Source: Chitinivibrionales bacterium (GTDB lineage Bacteria > Fibrobacterota > Chitinivibrionia > Chitinivibrionales > JANQEN01). Taken from it: DNA of 38,300 nucleotides. Below, one piece after another: positions 17,749-25,871 of the stretch. Positions within the stretch are counted from its first letter, which is position 1; the number at the start of each line of letters is the position of its first letter. Under the pieces are notes generated by a model, which was not told the origin of the DNA, did not search any database, and saw nothing but the letters and a program-made list of their open reading frames with translations. The stretch is taken from positions 1 to 38,300 of the forward strand of contig JANQEN010000129.1 of assembly GCA_028278335.1 (NCBI GenBank), in the 5' to 3' direction. The translations under genes and the position numbers were made by a program.

Positions 17749-17820
17749 AAAAATCTCCTAAATATTTAACCTAGTCAAAAGCATTTCACATAAGACAACC
17801 GTTCGGATATAAAATATAGG

Positions 17821-19437
17821 TCAGCGTTTAAGATGTCCATAGGGAGGCCATGTCTGCAAACGGTCATCAGTTCTCGGACTGCCGATAGTAAAATGGTAGA
17901 GACTCTGTAGACTTGTGTCCTTAAGACCAATCAGTTTATGCACCTGATCATCGAAGAAACAGCCGATTCCAGTACCTCTAAATCCGGCAGCTTCAGCTTC
18001 AAGATACAGTGCCTGTCCGATTAACCCGCATTCCCAAAACAGTCGCCGATAAACCCATGCTCCGTCACTCAGAGGTTCGTCAAACTCTGAAAGCATTCCA
18101 AAACTGACAACGCAGTCAGCTGCAATATCCTGATGACAGGAGATAGTGCTCGCGACACGCTCATAGTTCCCAGTGTCCAGTAAAAACAAAGAAAAATGCG
18201 ACGGGGCAGTTTTCACAGATTCCATGGTTGTTTCGCTTATATGCTCCGGCAGCGACAGTGTTCCAGTACTATTGCGAAGGAACAGGTAAAGTCCGGGAGC
18301 TAATCCTATTACTCGATGCACAAATAGTAGGAGATGAACCCGTGGTGTCCACGGCCAACAATCAAAGGGGGGTGTGTCAGTGCGTGGCAGCAGGGCATCC
18401 AGTATTCTGAAAAGTTCAGAGGCCTGCATGGTCGTGACTCCGTCAAATTCCTGTGCACTTCGGCGTTGCAAAATCAGATCACGCCCAAGTTTACTGGTGG
18501 CAGTGGACAGCCTTGGGGCAGTGGTGTTGTGACCCGAACCGCTATGGGATGTACGAGGCTTGACTGTTGCATGATGTACCTTGTCAATGGCCTCCCAATG
18601 ATGCCGGTGCCGCTGACTCAAAACATTCGCCTTTCCAAACCACTCTCCGCAAGCAGCAGATTCGGCAAACTTTCTAATGTCGAAACTATCCTGACCAGTG
18701 GGGCCAACATGCACCATAAGGTCCGGTGCTTCTATCTCATTGGGCCTAAAATCCTCTGTACGATCCAGACCTAACAGACGAGCCACATCACCATCCGCCC
18801 ATTGTTCAAGCAGGGTAACCTTCCATCCCAGCAGCGAGGCAGCATAACGGATAGCGCCGAGTGCATGGCCAACATCGAGTTGGCAGTAGCGAAATGCTCG
18901 TTCACCATATTTCCAAGCCTCACGCCAGTGGATTGAACTTAATCCCAGCAGAAAACCGCGCAGCGGCAATTCTGCCAGACATCGTTGCTCCAGTAAGTGG
19001 TCGTGGCTGCGGTAATGGTACACTCCTGCTTCCAATGCATCGATCCCTTGCCCTGCAATGATATACCCTTCAGTAGGATGTAAGTTTCCACTGGATGGAT
19101 TGCAGCGAAGTGCCCAGCGCTCACCTTCAAAAGACTTCCAGGCAGCAAGTCCTAAGGATAGCTCCAACAGATTTGCAATGGTTTCCAGGGTGATCGACTC
19201 TGGTGATACTCCGCCCGGCAAAAACAGATCTGCATATGAATGGCTGAGACGATCTGCTGTAAGCGGCAATGCGACTTGCGGGGACCCTGAAAAAGTACGG
19301 AATGGATTGGGTTGTGTAGCCCAGTCCATAAATCCAGGACCTGGAGCATACCGATCGTAACGATGCTTGGTGCGCTCGTGGTATTTGCGCACCTGAGCCA
19401 ACTGCACTGCATTGGTTTCGTTATTTTTTTTACTCAT
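17821..19437 (-). CDS. SagB/ThcOx-type nitroreductase-family dehydrogenase, double domain
   Basis: This 538-residue protein has two nitroreductase-like halves. The N-terminal half (about 80-240) has LELSLGLAAWKSFEGERWALR, the hallmark RCNPSSGNLHPTEGYII, and a YRYCQLDVGHALGAIRYAA-type segment. The C-terminal half (about 320-530) has LQRRSAQEFDG, LFWECGLIGQALYLEAEAAG and TGIGCFFDDQVH. This is the architecture of SagB/ThcOx-family FMN dehydrogenases, which oxidise azolines to azoles in some peptide natural-product pathways, but many stand-alone members exist. No YcaO cyclodehydratase or precursor peptide is present here. One sampled line of the gene is about 55% GC against about 32% for a line of the neighbouring MDR gene, a sign of transfer. 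The MITEs flank both genes. Confidence 0.85.
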   Translation of the reverse strand: MSKKNNETNAVQLAQVRKYHERTKHRYDRYAPGPGFMDWATQPNPFRTFSGSPQVALPLTADRLSHSYADLFLPGGVSPESITLETIANLLELSLGLAAWKSFEGERWALRCNPSSGNLHPTEGYIIAGQGIDALEAGVYHYRSHDHLLEQRCLAELPLRGFLLGLSSIHWREAWKYGERAFRYCQLDVGHALGAIRYAASLLGWKVTLLEQWADGDVARLLGLDRTEDFRPNEIEAPDLMVHVGPTGQDSFDIRKFAESAACGEWFGKANVLSQRHRHHWEAIDKVHHATVKPRTSHSGSGHNTTAPRLSTATSKLGRDLILQRRSAQEFDGVTTMQASELFRILDALLPRTDTPPFDCWPWTPRVHLLLFVHRVIGLAPGLYLFLRNSTGTLSLPEHISETTMESVKTAPSHFSLFLLDTGNYERVASTISCHQDIAADCVVSFGMLSEFDEPLSDGAWVYRRLFWECGLIGQALYLEAEAAGFRGTGIGCFFDDQVHKLIGLKDTSLQSLYHFTIGSPRTDDRLQTWPPYGHLKR

Positions 19438-19525
19438 TCATTTTTTTCGAAATAGAAACCTCTGATCAAGGCTTTTAATGTAATTACGATGCAAAATAAA
19501 ATTTATACATTGAAATTTCCACACT

Positions 19526-19629
19526 TATACTGTTTCTCAAAAGTTTTGTCCCATGATTTTTGACAAAACTCTTATAGAAACAGTTATACCGCAACACAAG
19601 ATAGGATAAGATTATTGAGAAGCGGTATA
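19526..19629. mobile_element. MITE-like element, copy 2 (104 bp)
   Basis: Same terminal repeats and orientation as the copy at 16626. The first 58 bases are almost unchanged. Differences cluster in the second stem-loop, where this copy has a perfect TATACCGC/GCGGTATA pairing while the first copy has TTTGCCGC. The element lies just upstream of the nitroreductase start, so it could affect that gene's promoter. The 19438-19830 gap also holds the hairpin at 19761. Confidence 0.75.
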
Positions 19630-19760
19630 ATTAATTAAACATAACTATTGAGAACGATAATATCATTTTTTAAAGATCTTTGTAAAAAATGTCGGTAAAC
19701 TTTTGAATGGTAATTGTTTTTAGGTTGTTTATTAATCAGAGCACCCGCGTAGCTTGTGGT

Positions 19761-19779
19761 GGGGGGCAGCAGGCCCCCC
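19761..19779. repeat. G-tract/C-tract micro-hairpin preceded by AGCTTGTGG
   Basis: GGGGGGC pairs with GCCCCCC around AGCAG. The nine bases AGCTTGTGG at 19751-19759 recur just before the similar hairpin at 28919, pointing to one repeat family. It lies downstream of znuB and might end that transcript. Confidence 0.55.
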
Positions 19780-19830
19780 GGGAAAAGATCTCAAATGAAA
19801 AAGTAATCAGTTTTATTATGTAAAGAAAAA

Positions 19831-20673
19831 TCACCTTAGTTTTCTACGGATAAAAAAGCCAAGCAGAACCATACAGTAAATAAGACCAGCAAGTTCTATA
19901 ATGGTGGCGCCCACAGGAAGGCCTGGTGTGTAGCTTATGTAAAGACCGCCAAAGGAAGCTATGAGAGATAAAAGGGTGGCAACGACCATCATTGTTGAAA
20001 GGTTTACGGTTAAGCGTGAGGCGGTCACTGCGGGGATTGAGAGTAGAGCAATCACCAAAACGACGCCTACAATTTGGGTCAATAACACAATGGTGAGGGC
20101 GATTAAAATGTGAAGAATAAAGGTGATTAAGCCAACAGGAACACCATATACTTTTGCTGATTCTTCATTAAAACAGAGTGCAAGAATGCGGTTGTAAAAC
20201 AGTACGGTGCCTGCAATGATAATTGCATCCAATATAAGCATAAGGGTGAGGTCTGACGTGGAAACCATAAGGATACTGCCAAAGAGATAACTCATGAGGT
20301 CTTGGCTATAGCCAGGGGTTTTCATGATGAAGGTGATGCCAATAGCCATTCCCATAGCCCAAATGATACTAAGGATTGAGTCAATTCGCTCTTTAGCATA
20401 GACTATTACCCAGGCAATTATTGAGGCAGCGATAACCGCAGCTATAAGAGCACCAACCATAGGCGTTAGCCAGTCAATACCATAGACAACATTAAAAAAA
20501 CGGGCGACACCCAAACCACCCAATACGCAATGTGAAATGGCTCCAGCTATATAGGTTGATCGACGAATAACAATGATGCTGCCAACAATTCCTGAAGCAG
20601 TAGACGCTAAGACTGCCGCAATTAAAGCATATTGTAAAAAGGAGAATCGAGAAAGGTCTATGAAGAATTGCAT
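19831..20673 (-). CDS. znuB: Zinc/manganese ABC transporter permease
   Basis: This 280-residue inner-membrane permease of the ABC-3 family has about eight hydrophobic segments. Family features are SGIVGSIIVIRRSTYIAGAISHCVLGGLG near the N-terminus, RIDSILSIIWAMGMAIGI, and LLTQIVGVVLVIALLSIPAVTASRL. It forms the channel through which the metal passes from the binding protein to the cytoplasm. It starts eight bases after the ATPase gene and is the last gene of the znuA-znuC-znuB order read leftward. Confidence 0.94.
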   Translation of the reverse strand: MQFFIDLSRFSFLQYALIAAVLASTASGIVGSIIVIRRSTYIAGAISHCVLGGLGVARFFNVVYGIDWLTPMVGALIAAVIAASIIAWVIVYAKERIDSILSIIWAMGMAIGITFIMKTPGYSQDLMSYLFGSILMVSTSDLTLMLILDAIIIAGTVLFYNRILALCFNEESAKVYGVPVGLITFILHILIALTIVLLTQIVGVVLVIALLSIPAVTASRLTVNLSTMMVVATLLSLIASFGGLYISYTPGLPVGATIIELAGLIYCMVLLGFFIRRKLR

Positions 20674-20681
20674 TGAATGTC

Positions 20682-21470
20682 CTACTTTTTGAGAGTCTCT
20701 GAATTAGTTGGGCAGGCACCGCCTCCCTGTTTGTCAAAGACATGACAATCCAATTCATGATGAAGGATTGCAACACCGCCACCACGGGCTCGTTCAATAA
20801 GCTCTGGCTGCATATCAGCAAGGGCGTTCATGCTTGCAGTTCGGTTAATACAGAGCACATGGCTGGCACAGTCTAAAACTGTGTTAACATTATGGGAGAC
20901 CACCACCACAGTGATGGATTGTGCTAACGAGCGGAGTAAGCTGTTGATTGCCTCTTCACCTTCGGTATCGATATTTGCTGTGGGTTCATCAAAGAGTAGA
21001 ATTTTAGGCTCTCCTGCCAGTGCTTGAGCGATCAATACACGCTGTTGTTGCCCCCCGGAAAGCTGGGCAAAGGGACGCTTTATAAATTTAGTCATACCCA
21101 CACGGGAAAGAGCATTGTGTGCTTTTATTTTGTCATTCTTTCCAAAGGGACCTATGGGTCTCAATCCAGAACGACTCATGAGGGTGATATCTTGTACTGT
21201 TGCAGGAAATTTCTCATCATACTGTAAATGTTGCGGAACATATCCAGCATACTTGCGGGCCTTTTCTGGAGCTTGCCCTAACAGAGAAATTTTTCCTCTG
21301 TTTGGCTTCTCTAAGCCAAGAAGAAGGCGGAGAAGCGTGGTTTTACCACCTCCATTGGGTCCTACAATCCCAATAAAGGAGTTTTGCTCAACAGTAACGT
21401 TGATTTCATGAAGAACTTCATGATGCCCATAGGAGAAGCAAACATTTGTGCAGGAGATAATTGGGGTCAT
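20682..21470 (-). CDS. znuC: Zinc/manganese ABC transporter ATP-binding protein
   Basis: This 262-residue ATPase has the Walker A motif (GPNGGGKTTLLRLLL), Q-loop (GYVPQHLQY), ABC signature (LSGGQQQRVLIAQAL), Walker B (ILLFDEPTANID) and H-loop (VVVVSHNVN). Length and the TPIISCTNVCFSYG start are typical of ZnuC/MntB-type proteins. The last 25-30 residues, with two Cys and a His pair (ILHHELDCHVF, GGACPTN), extend past the core and might sense metal, which is inference. It lies 14 bp after the binding-protein gene. Confidence 0.95.
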   Translation of the reverse strand: MTPIISCTNVCFSYGHHEVLHEINVTVEQNSFIGIVGPNGGGKTTLLRLLLGLEKPNRGKISLLGQAPEKARKYAGYVPQHLQYDEKFPATVQDITLMSRSGLRPIGPFGKNDKIKAHNALSRVGMTKFIKRPFAQLSGGQQQRVLIAQALAGEPKILLFDEPTANIDTEGEEAINSLLRSLAQSITVVVVSHNVNTVLDCASHVLCINRTASMNALADMQPELIERARGGGVAILHHELDCHVFDKQGGGACPTNSETLKK

Positions 21471-21484
21471 AGTAATAGCCAGAG

Positions 21485-22441
21485 TTAGGAGCCTAAGCCA
21501 GCTTTAATAGCAGCACCTAAGGCGCGCATCTCCTTTAAATAGTCTAGCGGTAAGGGATTGATTGGTACAACAGCACAGCCAATTTGATCAGCCAGTGCCT
21601 GGGCACTTTTTTGTGAAAAGTGTGAATTTACAAAGAGCACCTTTGGTTGATGTATTTTAGCCTCTTCAATTATTGCAGCAAGCTCTTTTGCAGAGGGCTC
21701 TTTGCCACCCATTTCAACAGCCACCTGGTTTAAGCCATAGTTGTCGGCAAAGTAACCAAAGGCTGGATGAAATACAAAGAGGTCTGTTCCTTCATAGGGA
21801 TTTAAAAGGGCTCTTAGCTCTTTGTCCAAGGTGTCAAGCGCTGCAGTGAATGCATGAAGGTTAGCACGATAGGTTGCTTCGTTAGCAGAGTCAAGCGTTG
21901 AGAGTGCATATTTGATGGTAATTGCCATGTTTTTCACGAGCATTGGAGATAACCATATGTGTGGATCCATTTCAACAGGCTCACTTTTCTTTGCTTTACC
22001 TTCAGCATGTCCATGGCCATGGCTATGCCCATGATCCTCGCCATGGTCGTGGACGCCAGCCTCCTCTCCACTCATAGTCCTTAAGCTGATACCCTCTCGT
22101 AAATCAATAATTTTTAAGTCGGGCATTATCTCCTTTATTTTCGGGACAATAGCCTCTTCACTCTCTACACCAATCCGAAAAAAAAGTTTTGCCTTGGAAA
22201 GCTTAGCCATCTGTTCTGGGGTAGGGGAGTAATTATGAGGGTTCTGCCCTTGACCAATGAGCGCATGCACGGAAAATTTATCACCGGCAATTTTTTCAAC
22301 AAAGTCTTTCTGAGGTAGAATAGAGGTGTAGAGAATTGGAAGTTCTTTTTTTATTGGAGTGGGTTTTGCACAGCCTATGAATTGACTAACTGCGCAAAGG
22401 AGAATAAAGAGAACTATTGTCTTGATGAGATGTTTTAGCAT
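21485..22441 (-). CDS. znuA: Zinc ABC transporter substrate-binding lipoprotein
   Basis: This 318-residue cluster A-I solute-binding protein has a signal ending in a lipobox (SQFIGC), so it is lipid-anchored. A His-rich loop at about residues 130-150 (HDHGEDHGHSHGHGH) is the zinc-specific mark that separates ZnuA from manganese binders. Metal ligands are expected in GQGQNPHNYSPTP, in MDPHIWLSP, and in FVFHPAFGYFADNYG. It captures zinc outside the membrane for the ZnuBC pump. AAGGAT before the ATG supports the start. Control by a Zur-type repressor is likely, but I see no convincing operator. Confidence 0.95.
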   Translation of the reverse strand: MLKHLIKTIVLFILLCAVSQFIGCAKPTPIKKELPILYTSILPQKDFVEKIAGDKFSVHALIGQGQNPHNYSPTPEQMAKLSKAKLFFRIGVESEEAIVPKIKEIMPDLKIIDLREGISLRTMSGEEAGVHDHGEDHGHSHGHGHAEGKAKKSEPVEMDPHIWLSPMLVKNMAITIKYALSTLDSANEATYRANLHAFTAALDTLDKELRALLNPYEGTDLFVFHPAFGYFADNYGLNQVAVEMGGKEPSAKELAAIIEEAKIHQPKVLFVNSHFSQKSAQALADQIGCAVVPINPLPLDYLKEMRALGAAIKAGLGS

Positions 22442-22540
22442 ACGTAATCCTTTTGAAAATTATCCAATTTAGTGAAAGTAAAATATACAGGAACCAATAT
22501 AATCTAGCAAGTATATATAAAAAATATAAAACTTATTTGG

Positions 22541-22622
22541 AAGGGCCTCCCCGGCCCTTAAACCCGGCAAGGAAAATGCCTTTTGTACCACCCTCGGCCT
22601 TCGGCCACTCCCTCAAGGGAGT
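22541..22622. repeat. Cluster of three GC-rich hairpins
   Basis: AAGGGCC pairs with GGCCCTT around TCCCC (22541-22559). GGCC pairs with GGCC around TTC near 22596-22606. ACTCCCT pairs perfectly with AGGGAGT around CA (22607-22622). They sit in the 402-bp region between the divergent znuA gene and the beta-helix gene, with no ORF support. Confidence 0.5.
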
Positions 22623-22714
22623 CCTGTATCAAACCATAAAATGATTTTGAATGAATACTGAAAATAACATCTTCGTCCAAATCTATTGCCAACTTTTGCC
22701 ATTATATTTGGGAA

Positions 22715-22746
22715 GGGGCTTGCCCCTTCCCAAATAAGAAAAAAAT
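22715..22746. repeat. Perfect 15-bp stem hairpin
   Basis: TATTTGGGAAGGGGC is followed by TT and then its exact complement. It is the strongest simple palindrome in the window. It lies about 100 bp before the beta-helix gene, so it would be in or near that gene's 5' leader if transcription starts upstream. Confidence 0.6.
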
Positions 22747-22843
22747 CAGATGATTTTTCTTTAAAGAATATAACCTTATTTATATAATATAAAATATTGG
22801 AAAATAGCCCTCTATCCATATAAATAATGAAGGATGCCTCATC

Positions 22844-24619
22844 ATGAAGGAATACACAATTTGGAAAGATAAAACAAGGTATACAAAAGAGATTGTTGTT
22901 AACTGTCGCCATCCCCAGTGCTCAGATTCGAATCCTGGCACTGCAGATTTACCCTTGCAGACAATTAATACAGCAGCAAAAATTGTAAAACCAACCGAAA
23001 AGGTTGTCATTTGTAGCGGGATTTACAGAGAGTCATTCCGACCGGTCAATTCTGGAAGTGGTCCCGAGGGAATGATTTCCTACGAAGCTGCTCCTGGTGA
23101 GAGGGTGGTTGTCAAAGGCTCAAATATTTTTTCTGTTAAGTGGAAACAGAAAATGGTTCTCACAGACGAGCTTCCCGACGATTCGAATATATTCACCTGG
23201 TCCAGAAAGATTTGGTATTGTGAAATACCGGACTCCTTTTTTGATCCCCAGTATAATCCCTTTAAACTTAAAAATGTCGAGGCGATTGAGCACGAAGATA
23301 TGCCCTGGGCTCGTCAGATTAAGGATAAGGCACCTTTGAAATTGACAAGAGGCCTTATCTTTCAAAATGGGAAGCGGCTTACCCCGTTGGCAAATAATGA
23401 TGACCTACGACTGGTTGAGGGCTCGTTTTTTATTGATCATGATACGAATATCCTTTATATGCATCCCTATGACAACAAGGACCCCAACACAGACCTCTTT
23501 GAGGTGGGCACCAAGGAGAATATTGTCAAACCCATGCAGATAGGACTCTCCTATATCAAGATTCAGGGGCTCTGCTTTGAACACTGTGCAAATAGCTTAG
23601 TACGTACTGGCTCCGGAGCGGTCACTGCCTTGGGTGGCCACCATTGGATAATTGAGAACAACACCATTCGGCAAAATAATGGATCGGGACTGGAATTTGG
23701 CTATTTTGCCTTTGAAGAGAAGAGCCCTGATCCGCTCAACATTCAGCCGCGAACTGACGAAAACCCTGGTGGAATGATCATCCGGGGCAATGAAGTGTAT
23801 CAGTGCGGTACTGCGGGCATGAGAAGCTTTATTGTTCATGAGGGATTTGTTATTGGTAATCATATACATCACTGTGGATGGCAGGATGCAGAAAACCACT
23901 GGGAATGCGGTGGTATAAAAATCCTTCTTGCCAGACATACACTGGTAAAGAATAATGTTATCCATGATATTCAGGGCGCCAATGGATTATGGCTCGACTT
24001 TGACAATAAGAAATCACGGGCCACAGGCAATATCATTTACAATATTCAGACCATCCAGGGTGGCATTTATGTGGAAGCCTCAATTGAGGAGAACCTGGTG
24101 GATAACAACATTATTTTTAACATTGATGGCAATGGTATCTATTTAAATGATTCAAAGAATCAGCATGTGTATCATAATTTAGTGGCCAATGTTACTGGTC
24201 ATGTGGTACACGGCATGAAAGCCTCCGATAGAAGCATTGATGGAGTCTTTTTTACCAGTGAAGGCAACAGTGTTAAAAACAATATCTTTGTTAATGGTGG
24301 TAAATCAGTATTCTTAGATCCAGCAAAGAATACCTCCGACAATAATGTGTTTGTTTGTTCAAAGGAACCTGACACAATTGACCTCCCTGCAGTTAAAAAG
24401 AGTGGCTTTGAAAAAAAGAGTCAAAGCCTGCGGGGTCATTTTGTGATCAATGAAGATATTCCTTATCTTTATCTCTCCTCAAAGTCAACCATTGAACCGG
24501 TACCAAAGATTGCTCTGGTAACAAGCGATTATCATGATCGCAATCATGAAGGAAATACGGTAGTACCAGGGCCCTTTGTTGATATTAATGAGAAGGAGTT
24601 CTTTACGTTGTTGGAATAG
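22844..24619 (+). CDS. Parallel beta-helix glycosidase, GH120 (beta-xylosidase)-like
   Basis: This 591-residue protein lacks a signal peptide, so it is probably cytoplasmic. The N-terminus (SNPGTADLPLQTINTAAKIVKPTEKVVICSGIY region) and the VYRE-like IYRESFRPVNSG are typical of right-handed beta-helix sugar enzymes. The central helix (about 245-470) repeats NN-I motifs. GLWLDFDN and, 26 residues later, GGIYVEAS followed by LVDNNI match the order of the Asp and Glu catalytic residues in GH120 beta-xylosidases. This would release xylose from imported short xylo-oligosaccharides. I am surer of the fold than of the family. AAGGA nine bases ahead of the ATG supports the start. It converges with the next gene, with a six-base gap. 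Confidence 0.72.
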   Translation: MKEYTIWKDKTRYTKEIVVNCRHPQCSDSNPGTADLPLQTINTAAKIVKPTEKVVICSGIYRESFRPVNSGSGPEGMISYEAAPGERVVVKGSNIFSVKWKQKMVLTDELPDDSNIFTWSRKIWYCEIPDSFFDPQYNPFKLKNVEAIEHEDMPWARQIKDKAPLKLTRGLIFQNGKRLTPLANNDDLRLVEGSFFIDHDTNILYMHPYDNKDPNTDLFEVGTKENIVKPMQIGLSYIKIQGLCFEHCANSLVRTGSGAVTALGGHHWIIENNTIRQNNGSGLEFGYFAFEEKSPDPLNIQPRTDENPGGMIIRGNEVYQCGTAGMRSFIVHEGFVIGNHIHHCGWQDAENHWECGGIKILLARHTLVKNNVIHDIQGANGLWLDFDNKKSRATGNIIYNIQTIQGGIYVEASIEENLVDNNIIFNIDGNGIYLNDSKNQHVYHNLVANVTGHVVHGMKASDRSIDGVFFTSEGNSVKNNIFVNGGKSVFLDPAKNTSDNNVFVCSKEPDTIDLPAVKKSGFEKKSQSLRGHFVINEDIPYLYLSSKSTIEPVPKIALVTSDYHDRNHEGNTVVPGPFVDINEKEFFTLLE

Positions 24620-24625
24620 CCTAAA

Positions 24626-25255
24626 CTATAACGGGTCAACCTTAAATCGTAATACGGTCTTAAGCTTTTCTGGAGCAACTTTCCGAGCATCCGATAAATA
24701 AATCTCTCGGTGAACCTTTGACACTCGCCTTACGTTATTGTTTGCTGCAAACTCCTCCATAAGAGTAAAACTTTCTGGTTCATTATCATAACTTCCTAAG
24801 TGCATCATCTGGACACAGGGGCCATCACTTATTGTCTCAAATCGAACAGTATCTAATAAATCATGGGGCTTTTTCTTTTTTGTTAAGGCAATCATGTCCT
24901 GGGCAAAATCGTTGTTTACAAATGCCGGTTGCCTGATCATGAGAGTAAACAAAAGGTCATCTTTGTTTATTGTGCCATTATAGTTTTTCTTTGCCTCATC
25001 AGAAATATCCCAAACACCTTCCAAGGGATACACTGTGTATTCAAAATAACCATCCGGTTGGAGCCACTTTTTAGGACTCATTTTAACTGCATAGGAGAGT
25101 GCATAGAGAACACCGATATACTCGGCAAAGAAGGGGCTATTTGGGTTTCCTGCACCACTGATTGTAAAAAACTTAAATTCCGGGATAGTGATTAGTTCTG
25201 GTTCAGTTTTAGGGAGATAAAAGGTTTTTTCCTTTTTTCGCCATTCGTGTTTCAT
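24626..25255 (-). CDS. GyrI-like small-molecule-binding domain protein
   Basis: This soluble protein of 209 residues starts MKHEWRKKEKTFYLP. It has the pattern of stand-alone GyrI-like (SOUL/BacR-type) proteins: ELITIPEFKFFTISGAGNPN, then YALSYAVKMSPKKW, then YTVYPLEGVWD, and later CVQMMHLGSYDNEPESF and HREIYLSDARK. These bind hydrophobic or cationic compounds and some hydrolyse them; the ligand is unknown. I chose the ATG at 25255. A longer frame would need a TTG at 25294 that lies inside the upstream terminator stem. Confidence 0.85.
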   Translation of the reverse strand: MKHEWRKKEKTFYLPKTEPELITIPEFKFFTISGAGNPNSPFFAEYIGVLYALSYAVKMSPKKWLQPDGYFEYTVYPLEGVWDISDEAKKNYNGTINKDDLLFTLMIRQPAFVNNDFAQDMIALTKKKKPHDLLDTVRFETISDGPCVQMMHLGSYDNEPESFTLMEEFAANNNVRRVSKVHREIYLSDARKVAPEKLKTVLRFKVDPL

Positions 25256-25281
25256 GCTAAGTTGCCTTTGGTATGTGGTAT

Positions 25282-25316
25282 AAAAGAGGCACAACTAAAC
25301 TGATTGTGCCTCTTTT
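25282..25316 (-). terminator. Intrinsic terminator after the rubrerythrin gene
   Basis: AAAAGAGGCACAA at 25282-25294 is perfectly complementary to TTGTGCCTCTTTT at 25304-25316, with a nine-base loop. Read leftward it follows the rubrerythrin stop by 27 bp and ends in a T-run. The symmetrical A and T ends would let it work in both directions. Confidence 0.88.
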
Positions 25317-25343
25317 GTATTACCTAAATCGTTTTAGTTGGTA

Positions 25344-25844
25344 TTAGTCTATGCTGGAAAATTTACTTCCCGGCACATTACAAATAGGGCACGTTTCAGG
25401 GGCACTGCCCTCAACCGTGTTACCGCATACCGGGCAGACCAAAATAGTGGTTGCCGGTAGATCATTTCCTGCCTTTACCGCTTCTAAAGCCTTGGAGTAT
25501 AGGCCATGGTGAATCTCTTCAACAGCCAAGGCATTTTTAAAGGAGAATTCTGCCGGTTTCATTCCCTCTTCCTGAGCTGTGGCGAGCATTTTAGGATACA
25601 TATCCTTAAATTCAAATCCCTCACCCTCGATTGCTTCTGCGAGATTCTCTGCAGTAGCTTTAATGCCACCCATGACCCGTAAATGGGCATGAGCATGAAC
25701 AGTTTCTGCTTCAGCTGCAGCGCGAAAGAGTTTTGCTACTTGGGGAAATCCATCTTCCTCAGCTTTCTTTGCAAAGGCTAGATATTTGCGATTTGCTTGA
25801 CTTTCTCCAGCAAAGGCTTCTTGAAGATTGTCCATACTTGACAT
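25344..25844 (-). CDS. rbr: Rubrerythrin
   Basis: This 166-residue protein has a four-helix ferritin-like domain with the diiron ligands in AFAGESQANRKY, EAETVHAHAHL and AVEEIHHGLY. A C-terminal rubredoxin domain follows (CPVCGNTV, CPICNVPGSKF). Rubrerythrins reduce hydrogen peroxide in the cytoplasm of anaerobes and microaerophiles, taking electrons from rubredoxin. GGAGG seven bases before the ATG is a strong ribosome site. It lies 27 bp after the double-rubredoxin fusion gene and before a clear terminator, so the two form one operon and the fusion protein may feed it electrons. Confidence 0.96.
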   Translation of the reverse strand: MSSMDNLQEAFAGESQANRKYLAFAKKAEEDGFPQVAKLFRAAAEAETVHAHAHLRVMGGIKATAENLAEAIEGEGFEFKDMYPKMLATAQEEGMKPAEFSFKNALAVEEIHHGLYSKALEAVKAGNDLPATTILVCPVCGNTVEGSAPETCPICNVPGSKFSSID

Positions 25845-25871
25845 AGTATACCTCCAAAAGGTTAATGGTGT

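Noticed and set aside
18334..18774. Plus-strand ORF of 146 codons opposite the nitroreductase gene
   Set aside because: It is one of many long open frames opposite this GC-rich gene, and its translation has no domain features.
17821..19437. A peptide natural-product (azole) gene cluster around the SagB-type protein
   Set aside because: No YcaO, precursor peptide, protease or exporter lies within the flanking 10 kb.
22442..22520. Zur operator in front of znuA
   Set aside because: No convincing inverted repeat of the Zur type is present near the start.
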